Assembly (NCBI GenBank): GCA_963932145.1
Contig: OZ010586.1
Span: forward strand, 50,640,389-50,704,388
Source: Acanthosepion lycidas
Taxonomy: Eukaryota > Mollusca > Cephalopoda > Sepiida > Sepiidae
Length of the DNA: 64,000 bases
Direction of reading: 5' to 3'
The notes below the pieces were generated by a model, which worked only from the letters and a program-made list of their open reading frames with translations, did not search any database and was not told the DNA's origin. Each line of letters begins with the position of its first letter. Positions within the stretch are counted from its first letter, which is position 1. The position numbers were made by a program, and so were the translations under genes. Positions 30,486 to 42,209 of this stretch are shown piece by piece.

Positions 30486-30745
30486 CGTAATTAACGTCAT
30501 TTCGAAATAAACAGTCAATTTCACACCATACTGGTACATTCTTAATACCGGTCGCTTTTGGTGCTTTTACTGCAAACTAACCGAACTCAACTCTCTGATT
30601 TACGATTCCAAGCAGTTAACCATTACTACACCAGCCGCATACACAAGCTTAGGGTACCTGGTATCCCCAAGCAGTAACGTATATACGTACTAACCAGACC
30701 CAATAGTTGCTTAACTTCGCTGATCGTACGGGAACTGGTAATAGC
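30486..30745 (-). mobile_element. 5S-rRNA/tRNA composite SINE, copy 2
   Basis: In reverse it runs 'GATCAGCGAAGTTAAGCAAC', 'GGGTCTGGTTAGTACGTATA', 'GGGGATACCAGGTACC', a nearly full 5S rRNA-like sequence with the internal control region. The tRNA-like head follows, with the same tail as copy 1. Confidence 0.8.
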
Positions 30746-33560
30746 TAAAAGTATTGCGGCTTCATCAATAGAGATGTAGTTGAGCTTGTTTACGCAAATA
30801 CATCAAATAAATTGAAAGAGAATGTTGTTAAATGATGGCAAAGTTCTCTTCCCTCCTACGCAGTGAGCATGAATAATAATGAGATTACCGTGTCTAATAT
30901 TTAAACATTTATGCACAGAGAAACTTGATCTCTCAATTTTATGTTTGAGCAATAAATTTTAGCAATGAGTGAGTTGGTTAAGAATACCAGGTGTTATGAG
31001 TAAAATCCATTAGCTTTTAAGATTTGTTTAGTCTTAGAAGATCAAAGAATGTCTGTGGTTGCTAAATACAGTGAACAACATATACTGGATAATAAATTTT
31101 TAATATCCATCGAGTTGGTCAGTACTGTTCTTACACGGATTTTTAATACCGTGAATGACAAAGAGAAGACATAGCAACAGCAATGAGCAAAGGCGTATGA
31201 ATGCAAAATGGCGCCGATAACAAAGCACTAAAATCGACCCTCCATCTAAACATCTGATACTCTACCAAAGTGCAAAGTAGACCTACTGCTTCAAAAAATG
31301 CAAGCCAAGACCATTAATATATACTAGTTTTAACCTATTAAAATTTCATAGTATTCCTGTTTGAAATTTCTGATGAATCTTAATTCTTCAGTTAGCGAAG
31401 TCCACTCAAAATATTGATAGAAATCAATACAGCTCAATAAAATATCCGTATAAGTTCCCCTATCGCATCGCTAAATATTTGAGCTTAACAACTTTAACAA
31501 AATATTGCAATAACAATCATAAATATGAATGCTGGTCGTTATTTCAAGAAGTAAGAGGGTACAAATGAAAAGATTTGAAGTTAACACCTTTTTCCATATC
31601 CCTGTAACAGCCGTTAAACACTTCTATCTTATTTTCTTTCTTTTATTTCCTCACTGAAAGCAAGTAGCGTATTTGATATATATTTTGCCTTCTCACGAGA
31701 TAAAAAAAAACGGAATAGTTCATTATTTATGAGGTATTGGCAGGGCGTAATGGTTGTGCGTACTAAGGAAATAATGAAGACAGGAACAAGTACAATTATT
31801 ATAAGATAAGAAATTACGATACTTCAACATGAAGACTATCTTTCATTTCTTATATTTTATTAGAAGGGAATTTAAATTTTGACAATATAATGGTGTAGTG
31901 AGAAATAATAATAATTATGTGAAATTGGTCCAATGAAAACCTTGCCGTCACAAGAATTGATCGGTGAGTCGAGAAGAAAAAGGAAATGAATTCCCGAGCA
32001 TATGGGAGATTGTTTTGGAACAATGAAAGTTTTGCTTTCACAGAAATTATCCGAAAAAAAAGTAATGAGATTATGCGAAATTCCTTTTGATATAAAATGA
32101 GGAGAAAAATTAAATTAGTAAGAGAAAATTGTCTGAAGTCATGTGAAATGTTTCGTTTCTGTTCATCGCGTCCAGCATTGAAGATTTTGCCAGTGTAAAA
32201 TTACTCGCCAATTATATTATCGTCTTTTAACCAAGCATGCGGTACTTCAAAAATTTCTTTCCACAATCCAAAAAAGCTAAGTATTTCAAACTATATCTCT
32301 TTGTCTACTTTTGAATGTAAGCAAGCGTATATCACTTCTGAGAGCAACGAATTCACTCACATTTGTTTTAAACATTTTTAATATAATTTTGTGTCAGATA
32401 ATTTAGTCTGTTGTGTGAATATTTCATTATTTTTAAAATAATGGACTTTAAAATGTTTATGCAACGAGCTATTGACACTACTTCAAGCGTATAAATTCAT
32501 AAATAAATTCCTTATCTTGTTTTGCTAAAACTTATCCGTCTGTTTTCTCTATCATTTTAACCCAGGCCACTATAATGGTACCCCAAGAACGTATTCTTTT
32601 AGGAAATGATGGCAATGCAGAATCTTTTAAAGTACATGGTCTCAGACTATAGGAAAACCTGCTTTAATTATTCTTTACCTTTATAATAGATAAAGAATAA
32701 TAAAACATCCAAAAACGACACCACAAATAGACAATCTTTTAACAAATTATGAAATTAGAAGACAATCTTTTAGTGTTTCAATATCAATAAAATACTCCAC
32801 AACAAAAAGAATAATTTGACTAATGTTGTAAATTTATCATTAAGAAATTTTGAAGTTTTAATGGCACCAGAAGAAAATATATTTTAATATATATATTTTA
32901 TTGCTCCAGTCCTACCGGAAGATATGTGGGACGTAGAAAATAATGAAGGTGCTGGTTAGGCCTAAAATTGCGTCATCCTTCTTTTCACTGAAACAAATTT
33001 ATCTATCTCAACCACACACCATCGAAATCGACAAAGCAAAACCGTCGCTGACAATATTCAACATCGAAAGTCTGTCCATGTTGAATTTTGCTAGATCACT
33101 TATTGTTTATTGCATAATTAATTAATATTACACATTATAAATTATTTGTTCAGTGTTCAATAGCGTCATGGGGCCAATACGCGCCTCTGAGTATTAATTA
33201 TACAAATCATGAGGCCGATCTACCTTCGTATAGGCATGATTTTTTTTATTTTTCTAGGTTTAATAAATAATTATCTTTCTTGATAAAAAAAATATTTTCT
33301 TATTGTTATATTTGTTAGAAGCTACATTTTATTTTTGTCCATGCAAAAAAGTGAAAGTTATATGGATTAAAAATTTATTTAAGTCATTAATATTAATGAT
33401 ATGGTACCTCAAAAAAATATAATTAAACAATGAATTCCAATACATTTATCAATGTATGAATCATTTCTTTTTTAATTAAGATAAAAAAAATTGTCACCAA
33501 ATTTAAATAAATATTAATTTAGTTATTGCTTTATATTTTATTTCACACATACATGCACAT
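30746..33560. other. Long AT-rich stretch, nothing recognised
   Basis: About 2.8 kb with no clear element. Short open frames (31,850-32,041; 32,943-33,125) show no domain. A slightly GC-richer point is at 33,165-33,235. This is the longest part of the window without a transposon I can name. Confidence 0.3.
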
Positions 33561-33565
33561 ATATT

Positions 33566-33567
33566 TG

Positions 33568-33639
<72 letters not shown>

Positions 33640-33662
33640 TGTGTGTGTATGTGTGTGTGTGT
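33566..33662. repeat. GT microsatellite
   Basis: About 48 GT units with a few interruptions. It gives the VCVCVC run of the open frame 33,526-33,810. Confidence 0.95.
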
Positions 33663-33928
33663 TATTTTTAATTTATTTTGTTTAAACTTTATTTTTATGG
33701 ATTCGAGAAATCTTGTCAGAAAAATATTCGCCTGCAGGCATATTTTCTTACAAGGTTCTTCGAATAGTCAGTCCGGTAGATGTAGTTGGATAAAAAAAAA
33801 TACTGTTTAATTAAAAACAGAACTTCTATTCAAATATGAATATCCATCAAAAATAAAGATTAAACAAAATAAATCAAATAATATGTTGGATTTAATCCAT
33901 TTCCTAAAGAGAGAGAGAGTTGTTCGAC

Positions 33929-33930
<2 letters not shown>

Positions 33931-33999
<69 letters not shown>
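33931..33999. repeat. TA microsatellite
   Basis: About 33 TA units. Confidence 0.95.
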
Positions 34000-34003
<4 letters not shown>

Positions 34004-34034
34004 TCGAACAATTCACGAATTCCATTACAACGTA

Positions 34035-34400
34035 AAATTTGAAGAGAATTAAGTTCAAGAAAAAGGTGCGAGTTTGCCAAATCGAAAAGGTGTCATTTTC
34101 CACCAGGGAAATAATACAAGTCCGCATATTGCAAAAAAAAAAGATCTTGTAGAAAAAAGTCGAAATGGGAAAACCTCCAGCACACATAATATTCTCCTGA
34201 CTTTTTTATTTTCAAATTTTTATTTGTTCTGGTCACTACAGAACAATTTAAATGACAAAAAAATTGACACTTTACTTTCTACCCCACAACCTTATTCCAA
34301 CAAAAAAAAAAAAACATCAAGTTTCTACGAAAATTGCATCAACAAGCAAGGATGAGAGATAAATGTTTTTGTGATTATGTAAAACCGGGCACTAACTTTT
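34035..34400 (+). mobile_element. mariner transposase relic, C-terminal part
   Basis: The open frame 34,074-34,355 reads PNRKGVIFHQGNNTSPHIAK (usual NRKGVVFHQDNARPHTA). Then comes YLFWSLQNNLNDKKIDT (usual YHLFRSLQNSLNGKKF) and SSFYENCINKQG (usual FYERGIxKLPERW). The catalytic Asp of HQDNA reads Gly, and the DYHLF Asp region is changed, so it is inactive. The frame is nonetheless continuous for 93 codons. Confidence 0.75.
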
Positions 34401-34459
34401 GAAATGATCTAATGCATTATGTAACATTATTATATTTATAAAATCCAACTCGTAAGTAC

Positions 34460-34905
34460 CTGCGATGTCATTGGTTCTGACTTGGTATCTCGACTTCAAT
34501 CACCGCTTCCCTTAGCCTTTTCTATAATTACTTTAATAGGAATTGTTCTGGTAAACTTTCCTCTATTGTAGCTAGAATCTATGAATTTAAGCGCAGTACT
34601 AGATTAGCTGCAAGATCTCATCATTTTAAAGTTGAAATTGATAGATGTAACCGTAAGTTCTATGCTAACATTTTCTTCTATCGGACTTCTCGAGTGTGGA
34701 ACTCTCATCTGGCTTCTTCATTTCCAGGCAAATTTGATCTTCAAAAACTTCAATGCAATGCCAATCGTTATTTTCTGTCTTTTTAATTTCTGTTCATTAT
34801 TTTTCTTGCTCCTTAATGTTTTCTCTTTCTTTTATTCTTTTATACTCAGTAACCCCCACCCCTGTGTCTTAGTGACTTTGTTACCTTGCTTAGGTTGAAT
34901 ATACT
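34460..34905 (+). mobile_element. CR1/Jockey-type LINE, 3' end
   Basis: Encodes 'RIYEFKRSTRLAARSHHFKV' (34,567-34,632), then CNRKFYANIFFYRTS and KFNAMPIVIFCLF near the stop. The 3' UTR has 'GTGTCTTAGTGACTTTGTTA' and ends 'CCTTGCTTAGGTTGAATA'. One frameshift near 34,700. Confidence 0.8.
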
Positions 34906-35235
34906 TGTATGTATATGTTTATATTTACTTTTGTAATTCTGTGTGCGTAAGTACATGTGAAATACAGATTTGTTATTGTAGGAGAATAGTTTTGAGCAAA
35001 ATTCCAGCCGAAGGCAGCATATTCTTTCGTCATTTGTTCTGAGATTTGTTTGTACGTTCGATTGTCAATGATGACTTCTGTTACTTCGTATTCTCTTGCC
35101 ATCTAGCGGCAAGGCAAATATGGTTGGAGTCCGAGAATCTTTCTTATAAGACCCAAAACACTTTTATGGTTTGCTTTATGTATGCCCCGGGTTATATTCG
35201 AGGATATTCTAAAACTTGTTACACTCACTATCTTT

Positions 35236-35238
<3 letters not shown>

Positions 35239-35303
<65 letters not shown>
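35239..35303. repeat. TA microsatellite
   Basis: About 32 TA units. Confidence 0.95.
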
Positions 35304-35305
<2 letters not shown>

Positions 35306-35402
35306 GCATGTGTGTATGTGGTGATGCGTTAAAAAGATTGTATACAGTTAGACATTAAATAAATGCGTCAGCAAATGCGTTTATAAAATGCTTATTCAAA
35401 TA

Positions 35403-35417
35403 TGCATATATATATAC

Positions 35418-35515
<98 letters not shown>

Positions 35516-35520
35516 GTGTG
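35403..35520. repeat. TA/GATA compound microsatellite
   Basis: TA tract, then about 12 GATA units. Further TATA/CACA-type stretches continue to about 35,650. The reverse-strand open frame 35,392-35,652 is a by-product. Confidence 0.95.
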
Positions 35521-36157
35521 TACGTATTTATATATACTCAGACAAATAAAATAATGTCTGTGCGTGTATATAAATATATACATACATATATATGTGCATG
35601 TGTGCGCGCATACACACACATGCAAACATACACACACATATATATATGCCATTGATTATTGTATAAACCAATATACATACGTCTCTCTATCTTTTTATAT
35701 ATATATGTATTCACTTTGACTTATTTGTGTACCCTTGATATATATGTATGTATGCATGTATCTATGTGAATATGTATTTTCATGCTTACACATAGGTACA
35801 TAATTACAACTATGTACACACAAATCTGGATATGTATATAATTTACAACAAAATAAAAATAAATGTTCAACTTATCTTTCCCGATTTTGAGTGTCACAGA
35901 TATGGTATCTGCTCATCAGGGAAATTCTTAATTGGGTTTAAATTTATTTACAGAAATCGTATCTTAAATGATATGACTTGATTTTCTCTAAAAAGATATT
36001 TATTTTTTTTCATTAGCCTATTTTGAATTTGTCTTTTCTTTGGGACATTATTATACGACGTAAACTAATTTGATATGTCTTAATTATGTGTATTAGATCA
36101 TTCTTATATAATTGACTTGTATCCGTCATGGACAGAAATGTGTGTGAAAATTAAGTA
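35521..36157. other. Low-complexity and AT-rich DNA
   Basis: TATG/CATA-rich sequence to about 35,830, then AT-rich DNA without recognisable features. Confidence 0.4.
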
Positions 36158-36935
36158 TTAGGTTGTTCCGAACATAATATCCGATTTTAGAATAAACCTC
36201 TTGTGTTCTAATATATTAGGTTGGTGCAAAAATAATGACGTAATAATGTCGTTTTTTGACGTTAAAAATGCGTCAAAAAACGATATTATTACGTCATTAT
36301 TTTTGCACCAACCTAATACTATCATAATATTTGCACAAAAATATATTACTTATTCTTAAAGTGTCATCTTTGTTAATTTTATATCTGTTGGCCTGCTATT
36401 AGCATTATCCACTTCAGGTTTCTGGAATCTAAGCTAAACCGAAGATTTTTTTTCCTCCGGCAACTCAATGAAATTCAGATTCAGTTAAGCTAAATGCGAC
36501 TGAAACTTGGTCAAATTCTGCTTCATGACAATGCTTGAGCACCCGATGGCGATTTTCCAAGCGGAGCTCAGGTGTGGCACAAGGCCCACGTTGGCCAGGA
36601 TGACACTGTAGAAGCTCACCGATTTGGGATATGAGACTTTTTCACATCCACCCTAATCTTCTGATCTCTCGTCCACTGACTACCACTTTTTCAAGCACCC
36701 TAACATTTTTTTTTAAACCAAAAGACATTTGGTTGCAAAGCAGATGCAGAAAGAAACTGCAGTCAAAGATTTCTTGACGTCCAAATCTTTATTGTCAAGG
36801 CAAAAATAACCTTGTAACTCAATGGCAGAAAAATATGAATGTCCAAATTTCGGCCGATTTAAACACTATTTACATACATTAATTCATGAATAAAAACTAT
36901 TTCTAAAATTAGACATTATTTTCCGAGCAACCTAA
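36158..36935 (+). mobile_element. mariner element with both ends, internally deleted
   Basis: The left end 'TTAGGTTGTTCCGAACATAA' and right end (reverse 'TTAGGTTGCTCGGAAAATAA') are 28-bp imperfect inverted repeats. The plus strand encodes 'ILLHDNA' near 36,515-36,535, then in other frames the 'HPP.SSD...LSSTDYHFFKHL' region and 'KNNLVTQWQKNMNVQ' (usual LISRWQKCVDCNG). The first half of the transposase is missing. A palindromic MITE sits inside at 36,216-36,316. Confidence 0.8.
36216..36316. mobile_element. Palindromic mariner MITE, subtype 1, copy b
   Basis: 101 bp with TA on both sides, 'TTAGGTTGGTGCAAAAATAA' at each end in inverted form. Nested in the mariner relic 36,158-36,935, so it is younger than that element. 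Confidence 0.95.
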
Positions 36936-36999
36936 GAGTTCTAACTATTTATAGCTTCTTGGATATTATGTATTTGATTTCTATAAATATTTGTTAAGA

Positions 37000-37001
<2 letters not shown>

Positions 37002-37076
<75 letters not shown>
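37002..37076. repeat. TA microsatellite
   Basis: About 37 TA units. Confidence 0.95.
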
Positions 37077-37078
<2 letters not shown>

Positions 37079-37330
37079 AAACCCCGCTCTGCCATCCATT
37101 CACTCAAGCTCATCAAATATGTTACAGGTTTCTTTCCTCTCTTTTACCTTCAATATGTCCAGTGGGTATCAAATTTTCCAAGCTATCTTTCCTCACTATG
37201 TGCCCTAGAAATTTCAACTGTCTCTTCCTTATTTTAAATATAAGTTTCGTTCTTGTTTCCATTTTCTAATATCAATCCCACTCCTCTTTCATTTATCTCT
37301 CCACCTGCATATATGATCCTGTGTCACTGA
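37077..37330 (-). mobile_element. RTE-type LINE, 3' fragment
   Basis: In reverse it encodes 'KRQLKFLGHIVRKDSLENLI' in pieces, followed by a GHIEGKRKRKE-like stretch and an 'RNIFDELE' end. It ends beside the TA tract. The plus-strand open frame over it is an antisense shadow. Confidence 0.65.
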
Positions 37331-37551
37331 CCAGATCTCCATTATTTGCCCACTCTGTTTTACGTAAGCCTAAAATATACACCTGCTTATTTACTGCTTT
37401 ATTATCTCATTCGTCAGAACACTTATCATGGAAATAACGATAAAATACCGAGAGTCTTCCGACATTTCACATGCGGGGGGGGGGGAGAATCTTACAACTG
37501 TTTTGGTGCCGTGAGATTTTATTATAAAACTCGAGGATTGTTTTGCAAACA

Positions 37552-38042
37552 TTAAGGTGGGTTACAAATAACTTTCGTTTTTTTTTCTTTTATTCTTCCA
37601 AAAATATTATGATCTATTCAATTCTATATTCACCATTATTGACAGTGATTTGTTACCAGGCAGCTCAAAGATACATTTTGAATAAAACTCCACATGTTAT
37701 GATGCGAAAAGGTTTTAAAGAACTCTTGAATCTGGTCTTTGTTTAAGATAGGTTTCCTCATCAAAGCGTTTTCTAGCGATCGAAAAAAGGTAACAATCGG
37801 TTGATGCCAAATCAGATCAATATGGCGGATGGGAGTAGAACAGACTAACCGAGTTCCAAAATGATTTCCAGTGTTATTCTTGATGTATGTGGCATTGAGT
37901 TGCCATGGAGAAAAGAAACATTTGCCCTTTAATCCACTGTGAACACTGCCATGGGCTTCAAATTTATTTTTTACTGCCACGATGATAGATTCGTCATCAT
38001 AATTGATTCACGAAAATGGAAATTACTTATGACTCAACCTAA
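37552..38042 (-). mobile_element. Deleted mariner element, 491 bp
   Basis: The ends 'TTAAGGTGGGTTACAAATAA' and (reverse) 'TTAGGTTGAGTCATAAGTAA' are imperfect inverted repeats. The reverse strand encodes 'HPPYxSDLASTDCYLF' near 37,790-37,850. In an overlapping frame it encodes 'FFRSLENAL', then 'HVEFYSKCIFELP', the C-terminal part of mariner transposase with its third catalytic Asp. Several frameshifts. The 114-codon open frame 37,636-37,980 is a mixed frame of this relic. Confidence 0.7.
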
Positions 38043-38046
38043 TCTA

Positions 38047-38665
38047 TTAGCTGTTTTCATAACTGGCAATATTAAGACCACATTTTATCAATAGAAATGA
38101 GAAAAGGCAATAACAGCGATGTCGGAATTATGACCCTCCACAGCTTCCTTTTTTGCTTTTTAATATATGCGAACGGTTATGGCATCTTGCGAAAGATAAT
38201 GGAGTAGTTTCCCGTTGTCTTCTCCACGGTTTGGAATTCAGAGTTTTCTTTCTCTTAGATTGGTTACCACGCAAAGCTAGAGAACCAAGTCTACCATGCA
38301 AATTTAAATTTTCACACATTTTTAAACTTTCCCCATCAAACATTTTTGCGGCGATTGAAAAAGGTAATAAACCAAGAAACAAGGTCATGTGGATGTGGCA
38401 GCTAGAGTAAAATTGTCTAACAGAATTCCAAATTATTTTCCTGTGTTATTTTGGCTGCATTCAACCTTGCATTGCTATTAAAGAGAAGAGCATTTTTCTT
38501 TTAATTCACTTTTGATCCGCTGAGTGTGCTGCTACTGTTGTGAAAAAACGAAAGTATTTTATTGTACTTCAAATTCATTCAGGCACGTATGATTAGTACT
38601 TAGGATTATACATTCATCATTACAATCGGTTCCCCAAAAATGGAAATTTCTGGTGCTTAGAGATA
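38047..38665 (-). mobile_element. Second mariner-like relic, tandem to the first
   Basis: Left end 'TTAGCTGTTTTCATAACTGG'; the right side carries 'AAAAATGGAAATTTC', homologous to the right end of the previous element. Reverse frames read 'PHPHDLVSWFITFF' and 'KFKNV', echoing the mariner C-terminus. Interior blocks around 38,345-38,460 align to 37,765-37,895. More decayed than its neighbour. Confidence 0.5.
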
Positions 38666-38745
38666 TTAGGTTGGTGCAAAAATAATGTCGTTTTCTCACA
38701 TATGTTACTATGTGAGAAAACGACATTATTTTTGCACCAAGCTAA
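38666..38745. mobile_element. Palindromic mariner MITE, subtype 2, copy c
   Basis: 80 bp, TA target sites, ends of the same family, inner stem 'GTCGTTTTCTCACATATG' instead of the TGACGT stem. One mismatch at the right end (AAGCTAA). The same subtype occurs at 63,530-63,609. Confidence 0.95.
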
Positions 38746-38748
38746 TAT

Positions 38749-39235
38749 TTCTTGGTAATATCCAAAGAAGAATCTCCAATGTTAATGATCCTGACTTTGC
38801 ATCTTCAGTCTTTTTCCTACCGCCGTAATGCGACCTCCTTGTGTCTTTTCGGTGAATATTTTCAGGATAATTGTTCCGATGAAGTTTCTGCTATGGTACG
38901 CGGACTTTATAAAATTAAGCGCAGCACTAGATTGTCAGCAAGATCTCATCGTTTTACAGTTGAAATGGATTGTTGCAACCATAAGTTCTATGCTAACAGT
39001 TTTTTTTTCTATCGCACTTCTTGATTGTGGAACTCTCTCTCGGTTTATTGCTTTCCACTCAACTTTGATCTTCAAAAATTTAAATTCAATGTTAATCGTT
39101 ATCTTCTGTTTTCTTAATTCTTGTTCTTATATTGTCCTCTCTCCTTAATAGCGGTTTTTATCATATTCTCTAACCCTAACCCCTTGCATCCCAATAGTTT
39201 TATTGTCTTGCTTGGGATAAAATTATTAACAGATA
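38749..39235 (+). mobile_element. CR1/Jockey-type LINE, 3' end
   Basis: Frames encode IQRRISNVNDPDFAS, then 'VRGLYKIKRSTRLSARSHRF', then CNHKFYANSFFFYRTS. In the next frame comes the LDCGTLS and NSMLIVIFCFL end. The 3' UTR ends 'TTGTCTTGCTTGGGATAAAA'. One frameshift near 39,000. The MITE lies right at its 5' edge. Confidence 0.8.
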
Positions 39236-39239
39236 TTTT

Positions 39240-41317
39240 TTAACTCCCTAATTGGCGGGTTAAAGCAGTGAAACTTGAAGTGACAAGATAAGTTTTGAAT
39301 TTTATTTATTTACTATTAATTCTCTATTTCTTACAAAACCTGTTCACTTTAAAAGCGTTATCATACGACGATTTTTGTTTCTTTATTTTTGTTCTTTTTT
39401 TATTTGCGAAATACAATCTTTGTTATTACTACTAATTTAAGATAAATAAAGACTTTAGCTACCACTTTCTTTCGACGGCAATTGTTGTACAAACTAAACA
39501 CCAAAGTAGATCACAGAGCCTTGAATAATTCTCCGACTTCTGATTAGCTAATATATGTGAAAAACTTTGCAACACCTACGCACAAGTGTTCAATGTTAAT
39601 TTACCGCCAAAATCTTGTTGTGTTCGTGAGCCTATCACGTGATTCACATTAATTATAAAACCTTGATTCTTCCTCTTTTCTCCTATTCAGACCCACAACA
39701 ATGTAGTTCAGTAGAGAGATCGCGTTTGTTCCTTTGGGGGAAAGGACTATGAAACGTCATCACACGTACGTACGAACATCACACTCTTTCAACTTGAAAC
39801 TGTTTCTACAAGGACACAGAAACTTATCAACTTCTAACTGTGATATTTTCATCAGCAAACAGAACGCCGCCAGAACAAGATACATCAATATATTTATGCT
39901 GATTTTCAACTCGGAAGTATTAAACTAAAATCTACATTTTTTAGTGTCGAATACAAATTCTCTTGCTGAATGTTATTCTTCTTGTTTGCTTATTCCTTGT
40001 TGGCACATTTGTAAAATAAAAAATAATACGAGTTAAATTGAGGCCTTTAACTCGTTACAAGGCCATCATGTGTCATAATAATAATATAATCTTAAAAAAG
40101 GAAGTAGTCTAATGTTATTGATTGATGGAAACAATACTTTTATCTATTGTTGTTCAAAATCCTATTTTTTCTTGGGAATATACTGTGTACAAACAAAAAT
40201 AAAATAATTTCTGATTTGAAAATTCAATGAAAAAATCCTTAGTTGCATTTTCCGTGACTTTCATTTCATTTGAAGTCTGTCAGAAACTTAATTAGGTGCC
40301 TGATTTTAATCGTTTAAAATACAACTGGAAGGTAATTTGGAACAAAATATAGAAAGCCAAAAGTCAAGTTTCCAGTTAGATATTATTAAGAGAGTATTGT
40401 AGTGAGTGAAAGGTAGCAAAATATCAAAGTTCAATCAAAGGGACGTAACTTTGTTGAGGTATGTGAGCAGTTAATAGTGGACGCCTATATTATAATATTG
40501 TTCTCTGTCTAGTAATGAACCAAACCGTTGTGATAGTGATTATATCAACTTTACACTTTGCTAGATTTGTATATAGAGATCGTTGTCGACTTACAACCAT
40601 GATTGCTTACGACCAACAAGTCGTAAATCGATCTGGTTATAAGACAGCCTGTAAATAATTTAGCAATCATTTTTATCTTTCATTATGCATTATTACATTT
40701 TTTTCAACATTTTTGCAAAAAGGGATATGGAAAAAATTAAGAATAATAAGTGGGTTAACTAATCACCAAACAATAAATTTGCTGATGGAATGTAAAGCTT
40801 CAGATTTGATGTGTTTAAATAAATGTCTAGAATTATTGTAAAGTTTTGAACAACATGTTTTCGTGTGATAAAAATCACGGGGTTTATAACATACACATGC
40901 AAGATTGCACTTTCATATGATGTAAATATAACTATTGCCCACCTTGCCAAAACAGCGATCTCAAAGGTGCCAAATTAATGGAATGGCCACTAGCCACTCT
41001 ATATTATTAATTCAATAAGAGACTTGTGACCAGTTATTACTACTGGCGTATATGAGGCTGGGAAGCAATATTCAAGCTAAAAGTATCTATGGAGAGATCA
41101 GTTTATAATGAACTTGCATAGTGAATTAGAATACACCCACCAATAAACACTTTTATAAATTTTTATTTTTTTTTATTCTCGAGTTATAGTAATATGAAGT
41201 AAAATTGAAAAAAAATGATTAATTGCAATGGCAGTGCTTATTGTTCAAATCCAACTTCATTAGTGATTATACAAACATTGGTAAAATACTTACAGTATAC
41301 CTACTTTTACTATCCCC

Positions 41318-41320
<3 letters not shown>
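39240..41320. other. AT-rich DNA, nothing recognised
   Basis: About 2 kb. A 64-codon open frame at 39,734-39,928 lies in locally more balanced DNA but has no domain. A 'GACTTACAACCATGATTG' and 'TTACGACCAACAAGTCGTAA' pair near 40,585-40,640 looks like a piece of a DNA transposon end. Confidence 0.3.

Positions 41321-41321
<1 letters not shown>

Positions 41322-41385
<64 letters not shown>
41322..41385. repeat. TA microsatellite
   Basis: About 32 TA units. Confidence 0.95.
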
Positions 41386-41387
<2 letters not shown>

Positions 41388-41492
41388 TACATTAGTTCAC
41401 ACTTCTTTGAGATTTCTTTGATCAAATATTATACAGCTCAAAGCTCAGCTTACTTAAATCTCGTTTTCTGGATTTATTAGTCCACTCTCACG
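41386..41492 (+). repeat. Dispersed repeat shared with 21,950-22,060
   Basis: Same blocks as at 21,950-22,060 ('ATTTCTTTGATCAAA', 'GGATTTATTAGTCCACTCTC'). Bounded by microsatellites on both sides. Confidence 0.7.
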
Positions 41493-41509
41493 CACGCACA
41501 CACACACAT

Positions 41510-41564
<55 letters not shown>

Positions 41565-41690
41565 GTTGGTGCGAAAATAATGACGTAATAATGTTGTTTT
41601 TGACGTTAAAAAATACGTCAAAAAAGACATTATTACGTCATTATTTTTGCACCAACCTAATATATATATATACACACACACACACATATG
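41493..41690. repeat. CA/TA microsatellite split by a MITE
   Basis: CA and TA units at 41,493-41,560 continue as TA and CA units at 41,661-41,690. The MITE at 41,561-41,660 sits inside the TA tract. Confidence 0.9.
41561..41660. mobile_element. Palindromic mariner MITE, subtype 1, copy d
   Basis: 100 bp palindrome with the family ends, inserted into a TA tract. The target TA cannot be told from the tract itself. The reverse-strand open frame 41,454-41,687 reads through it (LGWCKNNDVIMSFL). Confidence 0.95.
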
Positions 41691-41893
41691 TATCTGTATC
41701 TATATTGTGTTAAATATGTTTCTGTTGCCTATATCTTTTGGACTGCATAAAGAAATATATATCTAGCACTTTGTTTTTTGGTGTAAATAAGCTTGACATC
41801 CCAGAAAGAAGCCATTACCAGTATTTTTTAGAACTATTAGGTGAACCTCATTTGACATACTGCTCATAGAAAAACTGAAAACGTTGCAAATAT

Positions 41894-42150
41894 TTTTTAA
41901 ATTATTCCAACCCAAGCAACGCAATAAAGTCACTAAAACACAAGGTGTTACTAAATGTGAAAAAAAAGAAAAGAAAAAGAAACAGGAAACAGTAGATAAC
42001 GATTGACATTACCTTTAAATCTTTGATGATCAAAGTTGACTCGTAGAGAATTCCACGGACGAGAAATGTGAGAAAAAGTAAAATATTGAAACCTTGTTGC
42101 CAATCTAGTACTGCACTTAAATTCATAGAATCTAGGTACCATAGAGATCG
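41894..42150 (-). mobile_element. CR1/Jockey-type LINE, 3' end
   Basis: In reverse it encodes the 'YEFKCSTRLATRF' start, then TFSHISRPWNSL and RFKGNVNRYLLFP. The 3' UTR has 'TGTTTTAGTGACTTTATTGC' and 'GTTGCTTGGGTTGGAATAAT'. The open frames 41,902-42,207 and 41,951-42,166 are pieces of it. Confidence 0.8.
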
Positions 42151-42209
42151 GTTGGTTAATAGCCATTTTATTGTGAAAACATTAGCTTCAATAAGAAAAA
42201 CTGACACAG

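Noticed and set aside
37636-37980. 114-codon open frame as a host gene
   Set aside because: It is a mixed reading of a mariner C-terminal relic flanked by mariner-type inverted ends.
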